Positions 9,962 to 20,952 of a stretch of DNA of 64,000 nt are shown here, in pieces. This DNA is from Microbacterium sp. CSI-V (GTDB taxonomy: Bacteria; Actinomycetota; Actinomycetes; Actinomycetales; Microbacteriaceae), in the NCBI RefSeq assembly GCF_001984105.1, contig NZ_MTQM01000009.1:124001-188000 (forward strand), given 5' to 3'. Under the pieces are notes generated by a model, which saw only the letters and a list, made by a program, of their open reading frames with translations, had not been told where the DNA came from and made no database searches. How positions within the stretch are numbered: position 1 is the stretch's first letter; each line of letters begins with the position of its first letter. The position numbers and the translations under genes were made by a program.

Positions 9962-10996
9962 TCAACGAGCGGTGTCGTCGTCTTCGAGCATCCGGGTGAG
10001 GTAGTGCGCGACGGCGCGGACCGCCGCGAGGTTGGAGGAGTAGTCCATGCGCATGGGGCCCAGCAGGCCCACGCGCGCGCCGCCCGCGGAACCGTCGTAC
10101 CGGCTCGCGAGGACGGATGCCTCCACCAGACCGAACGGTTCGTTCTCGCGGCCGATACTGGCCGAAAGACCCTGCTCGTCGGCCACCATCTCGGTCATGA
10201 GTCGCAGCAGCGTGACCTGTTCCTCGATGGCCTCGAGAAGCGGGTAGATGCTGCCGCGGAAGTCGGATTCGCGTTTGGCGAGGGTCGCCGCGCCCGCCAT
10301 GACCAGGCGGTCCTGACGGAACTCCTCGAGCTCTTCGCCGACGACGCGGAGCACCGCATCGGCGATCGCGTCGAGCGCGTTGCCGGGTCGCGGCCCGTCG
10401 GTCGTCGCGACCGTCTGCGCGCAGTCGGCGACGCTGCGGCCCACGAGCAGCGCGCCCACCCGCGCCCGCAGTTGGACGATGTCGCTCTCGGACGGCTCGA
10501 ACGGGACCAGGGCGATCCGCTCGGAGACACGGCCGGTGTCGGTGACGAGGATGACCAGCACACGGGGGCCGCCGAGGGCGACCAGCTCCACGTGCGAGAG
10601 GTTGGCGCGGGCGAACGAGGGGTACTGCACGATCGCGACCTGGCCGGTCAGCTGCGTCAGCGCGCGCACCGTCCGCGCGAGGAGGTCGTCGAGGTCGCCG
10701 GCCTCGTCGAGGAAGGACGTGATAGCGCTCCGCTGCGCCGACGAGAGCGGGCGGAGCTCGGCGAGGTGATCGACGAAGACGCGGTAGCCCTTGTCGGTGG
10801 GCACGCGCCCCGACGACGTGTGGGGAGCGACGATGAGGTCTTCGTCCTCCAGCAGCGCCATGTCGTTGCGGATGGTCGCCGCCGACACCCCGAAGGCGTG
10901 CCGCTCGACGATCGCCTTGCTGCCGACGGGTTCGCGCGTGTCGACGTAGTCCTGGACGATCGCGCGGAGCACTTGCAAGCCGCGTTCGGACACCAT
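9962..10996 (-). CDS. hrcA: Heat-inducible transcription repressor HrcA
   Basis: HrcA represses class I heat-shock genes by binding CIRCE. The 344-residue product has an N-terminal winged helix (GVSAATIRNDMALLE, about 36-50), then SSGRVPTDKGYRVFVD, and a GAF-like dimer core. ATG 10996 is preceded by GGAGGAGGG at good spacing. A CIRCE operator lies 17-43 bases upstream, so the gene is autoregulated together with dnaJ. Confidence 0.97.
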   Translation of the reverse strand: MVSERGLQVLRAIVQDYVDTREPVGSKAIVERHAFGVSAATIRNDMALLEDEDLIVAPHTSSGRVPTDKGYRVFVDHLAELRPLSSAQRSAITSFLDEAGDLDDLLARTVRALTQLTGQVAIVQYPSFARANLSHVELVALGGPRVLVILVTDTGRVSERIALVPFEPSESDIVQLRARVGALLVGRSVADCAQTVATTDGPRPGNALDAIADAVLRVVGEELEEFRQDRLVMAGAATLAKRESDFRGSIYPLLEAIEEQVTLLRLMTEMVADEQGLSASIGRENEPFGLVEASVLASRYDGSAGGARVGLLGPMRMDYSSNLAAVRAVAHYLTRMLEDDDTAR

Positions 10997-11012
10997 GGCC
11001 GGCTCCCTCCTC

Positions 11013-11039
11013 CTGGCACTCCGGTCACCTGAGTGCCAA
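11013..11039. promoter_or_regulatory. CIRCE operator upstream of hrcA-dnaJ
   Basis: On the minus strand it reads TTGGCACTC, nine bases, then GAGTGCCAG, against the consensus TTAGCACTC-N9-GAGTGCTAA. The 9-base spacing is exact and 8-bp arms are perfect complements. A TAGAAT -10 box (11039-11044, minus) directly abuts it, so HrcA would cover the transcription start. Confidence 0.93.
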
Positions 11040-11077
11040 TTCTAGAGCACGCGCCCGCCGTGGAGTCGGAAGCGCGC

Positions 11078-12295
11078 TCAGGCGGTGAGGGCGCGGACGA
11101 CGGCGTCGGCGAGCAGTCGGCCTCGACGCGTGAGCACGATGCGCCCGCGCACGGCATCCGGTCCTTCGACGAGGCCGTCGGCGATGAGGGATGCCACCGC
11201 CTTCCGGCCCGCGCCGAGGAGTTCGGACACCGGCAGCCCCTCGCGGATCCGGCTGCGCAGGAGCACCGACTCCAGGCGCCGTGCGGTCTCGTCCGGCCGC
11301 TCGCGTGCCGCGGCCGGCGACTCCCCCGCCGCCAGACGCTGCGCATACGCCGCGGGGTGCTTCACGTTCCACCACCGGAGTCCGGCGACGTGGCTGTGCG
11401 CGCCCGGGCCGAAGCCCCACCAGTCGGTGCCGCGCCAGTACGCGAGGTTGTGCCGCGAGCGGTGGGACGTCTCGGTCGCCCAGTTCGACACCTCGTACCA
11501 GTCGTAGCCGGCACCGCCGAGGAGGTCGTCGGCGAGCTCGTACATGTCGGCCTGCAGGTCGTCATCCGGCATCGCCACGACGCCGGAGCGGATCTGGCGC
11601 GCGAGCTTCGTGCCGTCCTCGACGATCAGCGCGTACGCCGAGACGTGATCGGGCCGCAGCGCTGTCGCCGTCTCGAGCGACGCGCGCCAGTCGTCGAGCG
11701 ACTCCCCCGGCGCGCCGTAGATGAGGTCGAGCGACACGTCGAGGCCGGCGCGGCGCGCCGACGCGACCGCCGTCGCGACATTGCGCGGGTCGTGGGTGCG
11801 GTCGAGCACCGCCAGGACGTGCGGCTGCGCGGACTGCATCCCGATCGACAGCCGTGTCACCCCCGCCGCCGCCAGCGTCTCGGCGACGCGGTCGTCGACG
11901 GTGTCGGGGTTCGCCTCCACCGTCACCTCGGCACCGTCGGCGATGCCGAACTCGTCGCGCACCGCTCCCAGCATCCGTGCCAGATCCCCCGGCGGCAGCA
12001 GCGTGGGGGTGCCGCCCCCGAAGAACACGGTGGATGCCGCGCGCCGCCCGCCCGCAGCATCCATCACCCCGCCCGCCAGGCGCACCTCGGTGGCCAGCGT
12101 GTCGGCGAAGTCCTCCTGGCGCGCACCGCGGAGCTCGCTGGAGGTGTAGGTGTTGAAGTCGCAGTAGCCGCAGCGCACCCGGCAGAACGGGACGTGGAGG
12201 TACACGCCGAAGTCGGCGGCGGGATCGAGCGGCAGGTCGTCGGGCAGTCGCCCGTCGACGGGGGCCGGGTCGCCGAGCGGGAGCGGTCCGCCCAT
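11078..12295 (-). CDS. hemW: Radical SAM heme chaperone HemW
   Basis: The 405-residue radical-SAM protein has the cluster motif CRVRCGYC (Cys38, Cys42, Cys45), GGGTPTLL, and the C-terminal HNLAYWRG that distinguishes HemW from coproporphyrinogen oxidase HemN. HemW binds heme and passes it to acceptors; older annotations call it HemN-like. ATG 12295 overlaps the DUF1990 stop by one base (TGATG). The order lepA-DUF1990-hemW-hrcA is typical of this family. Confidence 0.94.
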   Translation of the reverse strand: MGGPLPLGDPAPVDGRLPDDLPLDPAADFGVYLHVPFCRVRCGYCDFNTYTSSELRGARQEDFADTLATEVRLAGGVMDAAGGRRAASTVFFGGGTPTLLPPGDLARMLGAVRDEFGIADGAEVTVEANPDTVDDRVAETLAAAGVTRLSIGMQSAQPHVLAVLDRTHDPRNVATAVASARRAGLDVSLDLIYGAPGESLDDWRASLETATALRPDHVSAYALIVEDGTKLARQIRSGVVAMPDDDLQADMYELADDLLGGAGYDWYEVSNWATETSHRSRHNLAYWRGTDWWGFGPGAHSHVAGLRWWNVKHPAAYAQRLAAGESPAAARERPDETARRLESVLLRSRIREGLPVSELLGAGRKAVASLIADGLVEGPDAVRGRIVLTRRGRLLADAVVRALTA

Positions 12296-12939
12296 CAGGA
12301 CGTGTACAGCGGCGAGATCGCCCGCAGGTACCGCTGGAACAGCGCCCGCCGGCGACGGCGCACGAGACCGAGGAAGACCCGGTACGACGGCGCCGTGGGG
12401 CGGTCGAAGGCCCGCACGACGAACCACACCTCGTCGTTGTCGCGCCACTCGACCGAGAACAGTTCCTCGCCGCTGACGATCGAGTGTCCGACCGTGCCGA
12501 GGATGTAACCCACGCGCCGCGGCTCTTCGAACACCGAGATCACGCGCAGATGGGCGTCGGCGCGGTGGCCGTCGACCTTGCCGTGCAGGCGGACGCTCGT
12601 GCCGGGGCGGACGAACGGCGTCCCGTCGGCTGCGAACCGCTGCTCGGACTCGAGACGGCTGGGGGCGATCGGGGCGCCCTCCGCGTCGAAACCGACGCCC
12701 GAGTAGCCGCCGTCGGCCGCCGGGCGCACGTCGGTGATGCTCAACTCCTCGGACCGCAGCGGTGCCCACGACAGCAGGAGCTCGCCCGCCGCGACGAACC
12801 GCTCCTCGCCGCTGCCGATCCGCCACGCGTCCTCGGCGGGGACCGAGTGCTCCGGCGGATATTGCATCAGGTCGTGCGCCTGGGTGGCGCCGACCGCCGC
12901 GTAGTCGACCGTGTCGTCGGTGAAGTTCTGCCGGCGCAT
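12295..12939 (-). CDS. DUF1990 family protein
   Basis: The 214-residue soluble protein matches DUF1990: the N-terminal part has DFTV-like start sequences and VGATQ, the middle has GEERFVAAGELLLSW, and the C-terminal half has GYILGTVGHSIVSGEELFSVEW. No catalytic motif is recognised and the function is unknown. It lies 25 bases after lepA and overlaps hemW by one base, so it is in the same operon. Confidence 0.82.
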   Translation of the reverse strand: MRRQNFTDDTVDYAAVGATQAHDLMQYPPEHSVPAEDAWRIGSGEERFVAAGELLLSWAPLRSEELSITDVRPAADGGYSGVGFDAEGAPIAPSRLESEQRFAADGTPFVRPGTSVRLHGKVDGHRADAHLRVISVFEEPRRVGYILGTVGHSIVSGEELFSVEWRDNDEVWFVVRAFDRPTAPSYRVFLGLVRRRRRALFQRYLRAISPLYTS

Positions 12940-12964
12940 GATCCACCCCTCTCGGTTGTAAGCG

Positions 12965-14809
<1,845 letters not shown>

Positions 14810-14887
14810 GTTCCGTCGATTCTACGGGCGACCGGCGACATCCCCGTCCCGAGCCGCTGCACAGACGATGTTCGTAGGCTGGATGCC

Positions 14888-15610
14888 ATGACGGTCCAGG
14901 TCGTGCTCGTGCACGGCATCCGGACGTCCGCGACGATGTGGCGGGCCCAGGTCGAGCACCTGCGAGAACGCGGCAACCCCGTCACCGCGGTGGATCTGCC
15001 GGGGCACGGAACCCGCCGCGGCGAGGTCTTCACCCTCGACGAGGCGTTCGCGACGATCGACCGGGCGGTTCAGGATGCCGCGACCCGGGGGCCCGTGCTG
15101 CTCGTCGGGCACTCGATGGGCGGGCTGCTGTGCGTCGACTACGTCGGGCGCGAGGATCCACCGCCGGTCGCGGCGTTCATCGCGGCGTCCTGCACCTCGA
15201 TCCCGCGCGGGGTCGGGCTCGCGGCGTACCGCTTCCTCGCGCGGCGGTTCGACGGTCTGCCCGACCGGGGCCTCGGGTTGACCAACTACGTGCTCGACCG
15301 GACGCTGCCCACCGAGACGCGGCACGACTTCGGTGCGGGCGGATACGCCTTCGACGCGCAGGACACCGCGCTCGCGTCATTGTCGGTGCTCGACCTGCTG
15401 GCGGCCCTGCGTCGGATCGACGTGCCGATGTGGTTCATCAACGGGCAGTGGGATCAGCTGCGGGCCAATGAGAAGCTCTTCACGTCGATCGCGCGGGATG
15501 CGGAGGTGATCGTGGTGCCCCGCACGACGCACCTCGTCACGGCGATGCGACCGCGGGTGTTCAACGCGCTGCTCGACGTGGCGCTCACCACGGTGGAAGC
15601 GACGACCTGA
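14888..15610 (+). CDS. Alpha/beta hydrolase
   Basis: The 240-residue alpha/beta-hydrolase has an oxyanion-hole strand [14 protein letters not shown] (5-18), nucleophile elbow GHSMG (74-78, Ser76), a probable acidic residue in NGQWDQLR, and a late His in PRTTHLV. No signal peptide is seen, so it is cytosolic; the substrate is unknown (esterase or lipase-like). A TAGGCT box lies 7 bases before ATG 14888, so the gene is probably transcribed as a leaderless mRNA. Its stop touches the rpsT -10 box. Confidence 0.85.
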   Translation: MTVQVVLVHGIRTSATMWRAQVEHLRERGNPVTAVDLPGHGTRRGEVFTLDEAFATIDRAVQDAATRGPVLLVGHSMGGLLCVDYVGREDPPPVAAFIAASCTSIPRGVGLAAYRFLARRFDGLPDRGLGLTNYVLDRTLPTETRHDFGAGGYAFDAQDTALASLSVLDLLAALRRIDVPMWFINGQWDQLRANEKLFTSIARDAEVIVVPRTTHLVTAMRPRVFNALLDVALTTVEATT

Positions 15611-15616
15611 TAGACT
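15611..15616 (+). promoter_or_regulatory. -10 box of rpsT
   Basis: TAGACT follows the hydrolase TGA directly. It would give a leader of about 105 bases before the rpsT start. Ribosomal protein leaders are often autoregulatory; I could not assign a known leader motif. Confidence 0.55.
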
Positions 15617-15729
15617 CGGTCCTTGGCTTGCGTGTGGGGTTTTTCCCGACCTCCACGATCGCCGGTACAGCGCCCCTCTACCGCTCGGCCGGCACTTCCA
15701 ACACTCACTCAAACGAAAGACCGTCGAAC

Positions 15730-15990
15730 GTGGCGAACATCAAGTCGCAGATCAAGCGCAACAAGACCAACGAGAAGGCGCGCGAGCGCAACAAGGCCGT
15801 CAAGAGCGAGCTGCGCACGCACGTGCGTCGCACGCGCGAGGCCGTCCTCGCCGGTGACAAGGAAGCCGCCGAGAAGGCGCTCGTCCTCGCCGGCAAGAAG
15901 CTCGACAAGGCCGTGAGCAAGGGTGTCATCCACCAGAACCAGGCCGCGAACCGCAAGTCGGCCATCGCGAAGCAGGTCGCCGCTCTCTGA
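15730..15990 (+). CDS. rpsT: 30S ribosomal protein S20
   Basis: The 86-residue basic helical protein begins [20 protein letters not shown] and ends [15 protein letters not shown], as S20 does. It binds 16S rRNA early in 30S assembly. The start is GTG 15730, preceded by GAAAG. A strong terminator follows at 16007-16033. Confidence 0.97.
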   Translation: MANIKSQIKRNKTNEKARERNKAVKSELRTHVRRTREAVLAGDKEAAEKALVLAGKKLDKAVSKGVIHQNQAANRKSAIAKQVAAL

Positions 15991-16006
15991 GCCGCATCCT
16001 TTCGAC

Positions 16007-16033
16007 AGCCCGTCCCGCATCGCGGGGCGGGCT
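16007..16033 (+). terminator. Terminator after rpsT
   Basis: A 12-bp GC-rich stem (16007-16018 with 16022-16033, one G-T wobble) with a 3-base loop is followed by TTCGTCGTTT. It is an intrinsic-terminator-like hairpin with a modest T tail. Confidence 0.8.
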
Positions 16034-16062
16034 TCGTCGTTTCCGGGGGTGGGGTGCGGTGC

Positions 16063-16134
16063 GGGTTTGGGGCGCGAGATTCTGTTCGGGGCGAGGAATG
16101 CCGCGCCCCAGACGGCCGATCCCGCCCCAAACCC
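16063..16134. repeat. Nested palindrome between rpsT and holA
   Basis: The outer arms 16063-16074 and 16123-16134 are a perfect 12-bp inverted repeat (GGGTTTGGGGCG). An inner pair repeats the same core (GGGGCG 16088-16093 with CGCCCC 16104-16109). Motif-motif-inverse-inverse architecture recurs in other intergenic palindromes of the window. No gene is seen in 15991-16188. Confidence 0.75.
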
Positions 16135-16188
16135 TGGCCGCCTCGGCCAGCTCGGCCTCGTCGGACCCGCGATCAGAGTCGGGCGCGG

Positions 16189-17226
16189 TCAGCGGCCGTA
16201 AGGCTGGCGGGTCGCGATGATCGTGATCATGCGCTCGAGGGCGAAGACCGCGTCGCGCGAGGCGCCCTTCACCTCGGCGTCGGCGCGCGCGGTGGCGTGG
16301 ATCGCCATACCGAGGGTCGTGGCGCTCCAGCCGACGAGGTCGCGGCGCGCGCGGTCGACCTGCCAGTCCTTCATGCCGAGGCGCTGTGCCAGCGCGCCCG
16401 ACGATTCGCGGTTGCCGGCGACGCGCGCCATCGTGCGCAGCTTCATCGCGACCGCAGCGACCAGCGGGACGGGGTCGGCTCCGGATGCCAGGGCGTGCCG
16501 CAGCGCGAGGAGGGCCTGGCCGTAGTGACCGGCGATCGCCGTGTCGGCGACGGTGAACGCGGAGGTCTCGACGCGGCCGCCGTAGTAGCGCTCGACGGTG
16601 CGCTCGTCGATGTCGCCGGGGACGTCGGCGATCAGCTGCTGGCACGCGGCGGCGAGTTCGGTGAGGTCGTCGGCGAACGCCGAGACGAGGGAGCGCAGCG
16701 CGACCGGGGCGATCTTCTTCTGCGCGGCCTTGAACTCGCCGACGGCGAAGTCGAAACGGTCGGAGTCGCGCTTGATCGCGGGGCACGCGATCTCGATGCC
16801 GCTCCCCTGGCCGGCACGGATGGCATCCAGCAGCTTCTTGCCGCGCACGCTCGCGCCGGTGTGCCGCAGGACGACGGTCGCCCCGTCTTGCGGGTGCTCG
16901 AGGTAGGCCAACGCCTCGGTGAGGAACGTGTCGGAGCACTTCTCGACCCCCCCGACGCGCACGAGGCGCGGTTCGCCGAACAGCGAGGGGGACGTGACGC
17001 CCAGCAGGGTTCCGGCGGTGTAGTCGTCGGCGCGGACGTCGGTGACTTCGAGGCTCGGGTCTTCGCTCTTGAGGAACTCGCGAACGCCCGCGATCGCGCG
17101 CTCGGCGCACACCTCTTCAGGACCTGAGACGAGCACGATCGGCGCGGGCTGCGGGGTGCGCCAGCCGATCTGCGGGATCGCCGACTTGGCCTTCGCGGGG
17201 GCGGAGCGTCGGGGTGCCGGGGTCAC
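16189..17226 (-). CDS. holA: DNA polymerase III subunit delta
   Basis: The delta subunit opens the beta sliding clamp within the clamp loader. The 345-residue product has the N-terminal AAA-like segment PAPIVLVSGPEEVCAERA, the middle KKLLDAI and the C-terminal helical domain with AQRLGMKDWQVDRARRD. Length and the neighbouring comEA-comEC genes match the usual comEA-comEC-holA-rpsT order. The start is GTG 17226. Confidence 0.93.
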   Translation of the reverse strand: MTPAPRRSAPAKAKSAIPQIGWRTPQPAPIVLVSGPEEVCAERAIAGVREFLKSEDPSLEVTDVRADDYTAGTLLGVTSPSLFGEPRLVRVGGVEKCSDTFLTEALAYLEHPQDGATVVLRHTGASVRGKKLLDAIRAGQGSGIEIACPAIKRDSDRFDFAVGEFKAAQKKIAPVALRSLVSAFADDLTELAAACQQLIADVPGDIDERTVERYYGGRVETSAFTVADTAIAGHYGQALLALRHALASGADPVPLVAAVAMKLRTMARVAGNRESSGALAQRLGMKDWQVDRARRDLVGWSATTLGMAIHATARADAEVKGASRDAVFALERMITIIATRQPYGR

Positions 17227-17355
17227 TCCTCCAGCCTACCGACCGGGTCGGACACGGATGCCGGGGGCGCGGCCCCTCCCGGCGGCGACCGTTCCGCGCC
17301 CGGAGGTTCGCGGCGCCGCCACGGCCGCGCCCGGCGGGCACCCGGCCCCCCACGA

Positions 17356-19662
17356 TCACGGCGCCCGCTGGCGCCACAGCGTCAGCTTCCCTTCGTCGCC
17401 GCGCCAGACCGCGAGGATGCCGTCGGTGTCGGTGCGGGCAGCCACCGTCCCATTCGCCCGCAGGATGTCGAGAAGACGCTCCGTCGGATGCCCGTACGTG
17501 TTCCCCGCGCCGACGCCGATGAGCCCGAGGTCGGCGTGGAGACGCTCGTAGAGGGCGGGGTCCTGGTCGGCGCTGCCGTGGTGGGAGACCTTCACGATCT
17601 CGACGCGGGGAACGTCGATGCGGCGGAGCAGGGCGGCTTGGGGCTCGGCGCCGAGGTCGCCGAGCATCACGGTGCGGGGGAATCCCGTGCCCGTGACGTC
17701 GATCGCGACGCTGGCGTCGTTGCCCGGTTCCATGCCCGGCAACGGGCCGAGAGCCTGCCAGCGGGTGTCGCCGACCTGTCCCGTCATCCCGATCGTGGCG
17801 GGGATCACGCGGGCGCCACCGGTGGAGAACCGGTCGAGCAGCCTCTGGTCGGCGGCTTCGCCGGTGGGTCCGTGCACCACCACATCCGCCTTCCCGAGGA
17901 TGGCGGCGGACCCGCCGACGTGGTCCTTGTCGAAGTGCGTGAGGACGACCAGGTCGAGGCGATCGATTCCGAACGTTTGAAGGCACGCGGCGAGCGGTTC
18001 GGGTTCTGGACCGGTGTCGACGAGCGCCACGGCGTCGCCGGAGCGCCAGAGCGTGGCATCCCCCTGCCCGACGTCGCACATGGCCACCTGCCATGTCGTC
18101 GGCACGGTGAGGGGGCCCGCGACCGTGCGGATCGTGCTCGTCCCCCCGGCCGCGCCGACGAGGATCGCGACGACCAGGGTGGCGAGCGAGGTCAGTCGCG
18201 GCACCCGCCGCGGGCGCGTGACGGCGACCGCGATCGCGGCACCGACCACCGCAAGGAGGGCCGCCCCCGGGAGACCGTCCGGCCAGGGGAGGTTCTGGGC
18301 CGTCGACGACGCCGTCGTGTGCGCGACGCCGGCGATCCACGCGGCGGGGATCCACGCCAGAGCCGTCAGCCCGTCGCGCAGCCACGGGAACGGCGCGACA
18401 CACGCGAGCGCGCCGGCGATCGTCGCGGGCGCCGCCGCCGGGTCGGCGAGCAGGTTCGCCGCGATGCCCAGCAGCGGCACGTGCGGGTCGATCAGCACGA
18501 TGAGCGGGCCGCACACCAGCTGTGCCGACGTCGGCACCGCCAGGGCGAGGGCGAGGGGGCGCGGCATCCATCGCCCGAGTCCGTCGGCCAGAGGCCGGGC
18601 GAGCACGAGGAGAGCGGCGGTGGCCGCGGTCGACAGCGCGAAGCCGAGGGATCGGCACAGCCACGGGTCGGCGATGAGGAGTGCGGTGACCGCGGCGGCG
18701 AGGACGGCGATCCCGACGGTGGGTCTGCCGAACCCGAGGGCCAGGATGCCGATCGCGCTCATCGCCGCGGCCCGCACCACGCTCGGCTCGGGCGTGACGA
18801 GGACGACGAACCCGGCGAGCACCAGGAGGGCGCCGGTCACCCGGACCCAGCGACGCGCACCGCACGCGGCCAGGAGTGCGAAGGCCGTACCGACCACGAG
18901 GGCGCAGTTGGCTCCGGACACCGCGGTGAGGTGTGAGAGCGAGGACGCTTTCATCGCCGTCTCGGTGACGGGGTCGAGGCTCGACGTGTCGCCCACGGCC
19001 AGCCCGGGGATGAGGCCGGCGCCGGGTTGCGGTAGTCCTCGGGTCGAGGCGACGAGCCCGTCGCGCAGATCCTCGAATGCCGCCCACACGCCTCGCGGCG
19101 GAGGGGCGCGCTCCACGTCGTCGGCCCGGAGCACGAGGATCGCCCGTTCGGCCGGATCGGCCGGGATCGCGCGCCCGGACACCACGACCTCGCTCCCCTG
19201 CCCCGCGGCGGACAGACGCTCGCGCTCCTCGGCGTCGACACCGATCCGCGCGGGAATCACGCCGCGCACGGTGATCTGGCCCGCGGAGACGCTCGTCACC
19301 GTCGCGTCGAACCACGCCCCGCCGTCGGCGCTGCCCGACACATGCCCGGTGACGGTGGCGGTCACGCGCAGATGACGGCCCCCGTTGACCTCGAGGTCGG
19401 CGACGGCCTGGCGCGTGGGGGTGAGCGCGGCGACGGTCCCTCCCGTGGCGGCGGCGCACGCCAACACGACGGTCGCGACCAGCAGGGCCGGGTGCCGGAG
19501 CCGGACGAAGACGGCGCCGACGGCCGCGGCGGCCAGACCGAGGCCGACCGCCACCGGCCCCGCCTCCGGCGTCGCGGTCGTGACGGCCGCCGCGATCCAC
19601 GTGCCGACCGCCACGGCGACCGTTCGCCACGCCCGCCTCCGGAGGGCCTTCCGCTCGCTCAC
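17356..19662 (-). CDS. comEC: ComEC/Rec2 family competence-type channel
   Basis: The 768-residue polytopic membrane protein has N-terminal spans, an OB-like DUF4131 region (about 90-200), the ComEC core with SHLTAVSGANCALVVG (about 239-254), and a C-terminal metallo-beta-lactamase domain with THFDKDHVGG and VSHHGSADQD. In competent bacteria it conducts single-stranded DNA across the inner membrane. It overlaps comEA (GTGA). Actinobacteria often keep these genes without shown competence, so activity is not assured. Confidence 0.93.
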   Translation of the reverse strand: MSERKALRRRAWRTVAVAVGTWIAAAVTTATPEAGPVAVGLGLAAAAVGAVFVRLRHPALLVATVVLACAAATGGTVAALTPTRQAVADLEVNGGRHLRVTATVTGHVSGSADGGAWFDATVTSVSAGQITVRGVIPARIGVDAEERERLSAAGQGSEVVVSGRAIPADPAERAILVLRADDVERAPPPRGVWAAFEDLRDGLVASTRGLPQPGAGLIPGLAVGDTSSLDPVTETAMKASSLSHLTAVSGANCALVVGTAFALLAACGARRWVRVTGALLVLAGFVVLVTPEPSVVRAAAMSAIGILALGFGRPTVGIAVLAAAVTALLIADPWLCRSLGFALSTAATAALLVLARPLADGLGRWMPRPLALALAVPTSAQLVCGPLIVLIDPHVPLLGIAANLLADPAAAPATIAGALACVAPFPWLRDGLTALAWIPAAWIAGVAHTTASSTAQNLPWPDGLPGAALLAVVGAAIAVAVTRPRRVPRLTSLATLVVAILVGAAGGTSTIRTVAGPLTVPTTWQVAMCDVGQGDATLWRSGDAVALVDTGPEPEPLAACLQTFGIDRLDLVVLTHFDKDHVGGSAAILGKADVVVHGPTGEAADQRLLDRFSTGGARVIPATIGMTGQVGDTRWQALGPLPGMEPGNDASVAIDVTGTGFPRTVMLGDLGAEPQAALLRRIDVPRVEIVKVSHHGSADQDPALYERLHADLGLIGVGAGNTYGHPTERLLDILRANGTVAARTDTDGILAVWRGDEGKLTLWRQRAP

Positions 19663-20279
19663 ACGCGCACCAGATCGCGCAGGCTCGCGAGCATCTTGTC
19701 GCCGATGCCGGGAACCGATCCCAGGTCGTCCACGCTCGTGAAGCGGCCGTTCTCCTCACGCCAGGCGAGGATGCGGTCGGCCAGTGCCGGACCGATCCGG
19801 GGCAGGGCGTCGAGTTGCTCTCGCGTCGCGGTGTTGAGGTCGAGCGGACCGGAAGAGGCGGTGCTGCCGCCCGCCGCCGCGGTCGTCGGCTCGGCCCCCA
19901 CGACGGGGACGACGATCTGCTCGCCATCGGTCACGGTGCGCGCCAGGTTCACCCCGTCCCGGGCGGCGTCGTCGGCGAATCCGCCCGCTCGGGCGATGGC
20001 ATCCGCGACCCGGTCGCCGACCTCGAGCCGGTAGAGGCCGGCCGCGCGGACGGCACCGGCGACGTGCACGTACACGCCGGCGGCGGGTGCCCCGCTCACG
20101 TCCGGCGCCGGTGTGGACGACGCCGTTACCGTCTCTGCGCCCGTTGCGCCGCGGAAGATCCCGATGCCCACCGTCACCGCGAAGGCGAGCAGCACCAGCA
20201 CGATCACGGCCCCCACGCCGAGCCGCCGTCGCGGAGGCAGCCGGAGCGACGGCGGATCGGTGTCGGGGACGGTGGCCAC
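19659..20279 (-). CDS. comEA: ComEA family helix-hairpin-helix DNA-binding protein
   Basis: The 206-residue protein has one N-terminal membrane span (about 19-42), an SLBB-type domain (GVYVHVAGAVRAAGLYRLEV, 68-87) and two helix-hairpin-helix motifs at the end (LDLNTATREQLDALPRIG and VDDLGSVPGIGDKML). It would sit outside the membrane and bind incoming DNA for ComEC. The GTG start at 20279 has no longer plausible alternative. Confidence 0.92.
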   Translation of the reverse strand: MATVPDTDPPSLRLPPRRRLGVGAVIVLVLLAFAVTVGIGIFRGATGAETVTASSTPAPDVSGAPAAGVYVHVAGAVRAAGLYRLEVGDRVADAIARAGGFADDAARDGVNLARTVTDGEQIVVPVVGAEPTTAAAGGSTASSGPLDLNTATREQLDALPRIGPALADRILAWREENGRFTSVDDLGSVPGIGDKMLASLRDLVRV

Positions 20280-20387
20280 CCGAGCACGCTACGAAGTCGG
20301 ACCACGGGCCCGGAGCCGAGGAGCCCCGAACGGTGGACAGCCCGCGGAATCAGTCCGCTGGGGAGGACTCGCGCCTAGCCTGGAGGG

Positions 20388-20888
20388 ATGAACGAGAACG
20401 CCTGGCGCGCCATTCTCGCCGCGCTGGCCGACGACTCCGCCCGCGAGGTGTACGCCCGCGTTGTCCTCGGCGAGTCGGCCACCCCCACCCTCGACGCGCT
20501 GACGCCCGCGCGCGCCCGCCGGGTCGTCACGGCGCTCACCTCGGCCGGGCTCCTCACCGAGACGCCCCAGGGCTACTCCGCCTCGCCGGCGGTCTTCGCC
20601 GATGCCCTGAAAGCCGCACCCCGTGCCGCACGCCCGACCGGCGTCGACCGGTTCTTCACCGACGGCCGCCTCACGGACTACCCCTCACGGGCCGGCGACC
20701 GACGCGAGGTCCTCGCCGCCGTGGCGTCCCGGGTCCTTTCCGACGGCGAACGCCTCACCGAGCGCCAGATCAACGACCGGCTCGCCGACATCGTCGACGA
20801 CGTCGCCGCGATCCGCCGCTACCTGGTCGACGAGGGCCTCATCGAGCGCACGCGCTCCGGCACCGAGTACGCCCTGGCGCGTCCGTGA
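20388..20888 (+). CDS. DUF2087 domain protein (HTH-like)
   Basis: The 166-residue protein has an N-terminal winged-helix-like part (ALTSAGLLTETPQGYSA) and a C-terminal DUF2087 region (LTERQINDRLADIVDDVAAI, then RRYLVDEGLIERTRSGTEY). The pattern suggests a regulator of the ArsR-like kind, but no ligand or target is visible. TAGCCT lies 8 bases before the ATG, another leaderless arrangement. It converges on leuS with a shared hairpin between them. Confidence 0.75.
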   Translation: MNENAWRAILAALADDSAREVYARVVLGESATPTLDALTPARARRVVTALTSAGLLTETPQGYSASPAVFADALKAAPRAARPTGVDRFFTDGRLTDYPSRAGDRREVLAAVASRVLSDGERLTERQINDRLADIVDDVAAIRRYLVDEGLIERTRSGTEYALARP

Positions 20889-20893
20889 ACGAC

Positions 20894-20941
20894 GGATGCC
20901 ACGCCCCCGCGCTCCGCAGAGCGTCAGGGGACGTGGCATCC
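20894..20941. terminator. Bidirectional terminator built from inverted GGATGCC
   Basis: GGATGCCACG (20894-20903) and CGTGGCATCC (20932-20941) form a perfect 10-bp outer stem, extended by CCCC/GGGG. It separates the converging DUF2087 and leuS genes. The arms contain the over-represented heptamer in inverted orientation. Confidence 0.78.
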
Positions 20942-20952
20942 GGAACGACGAA

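Noticed and set aside
11078..12295. Coproporphyrinogen oxidase HemN for the radical SAM gene
   Set aside because: The HNLAYW motif, the CX3CX2C cluster without the extra HemN Cys, and lepA-hrcA context fit HemW.
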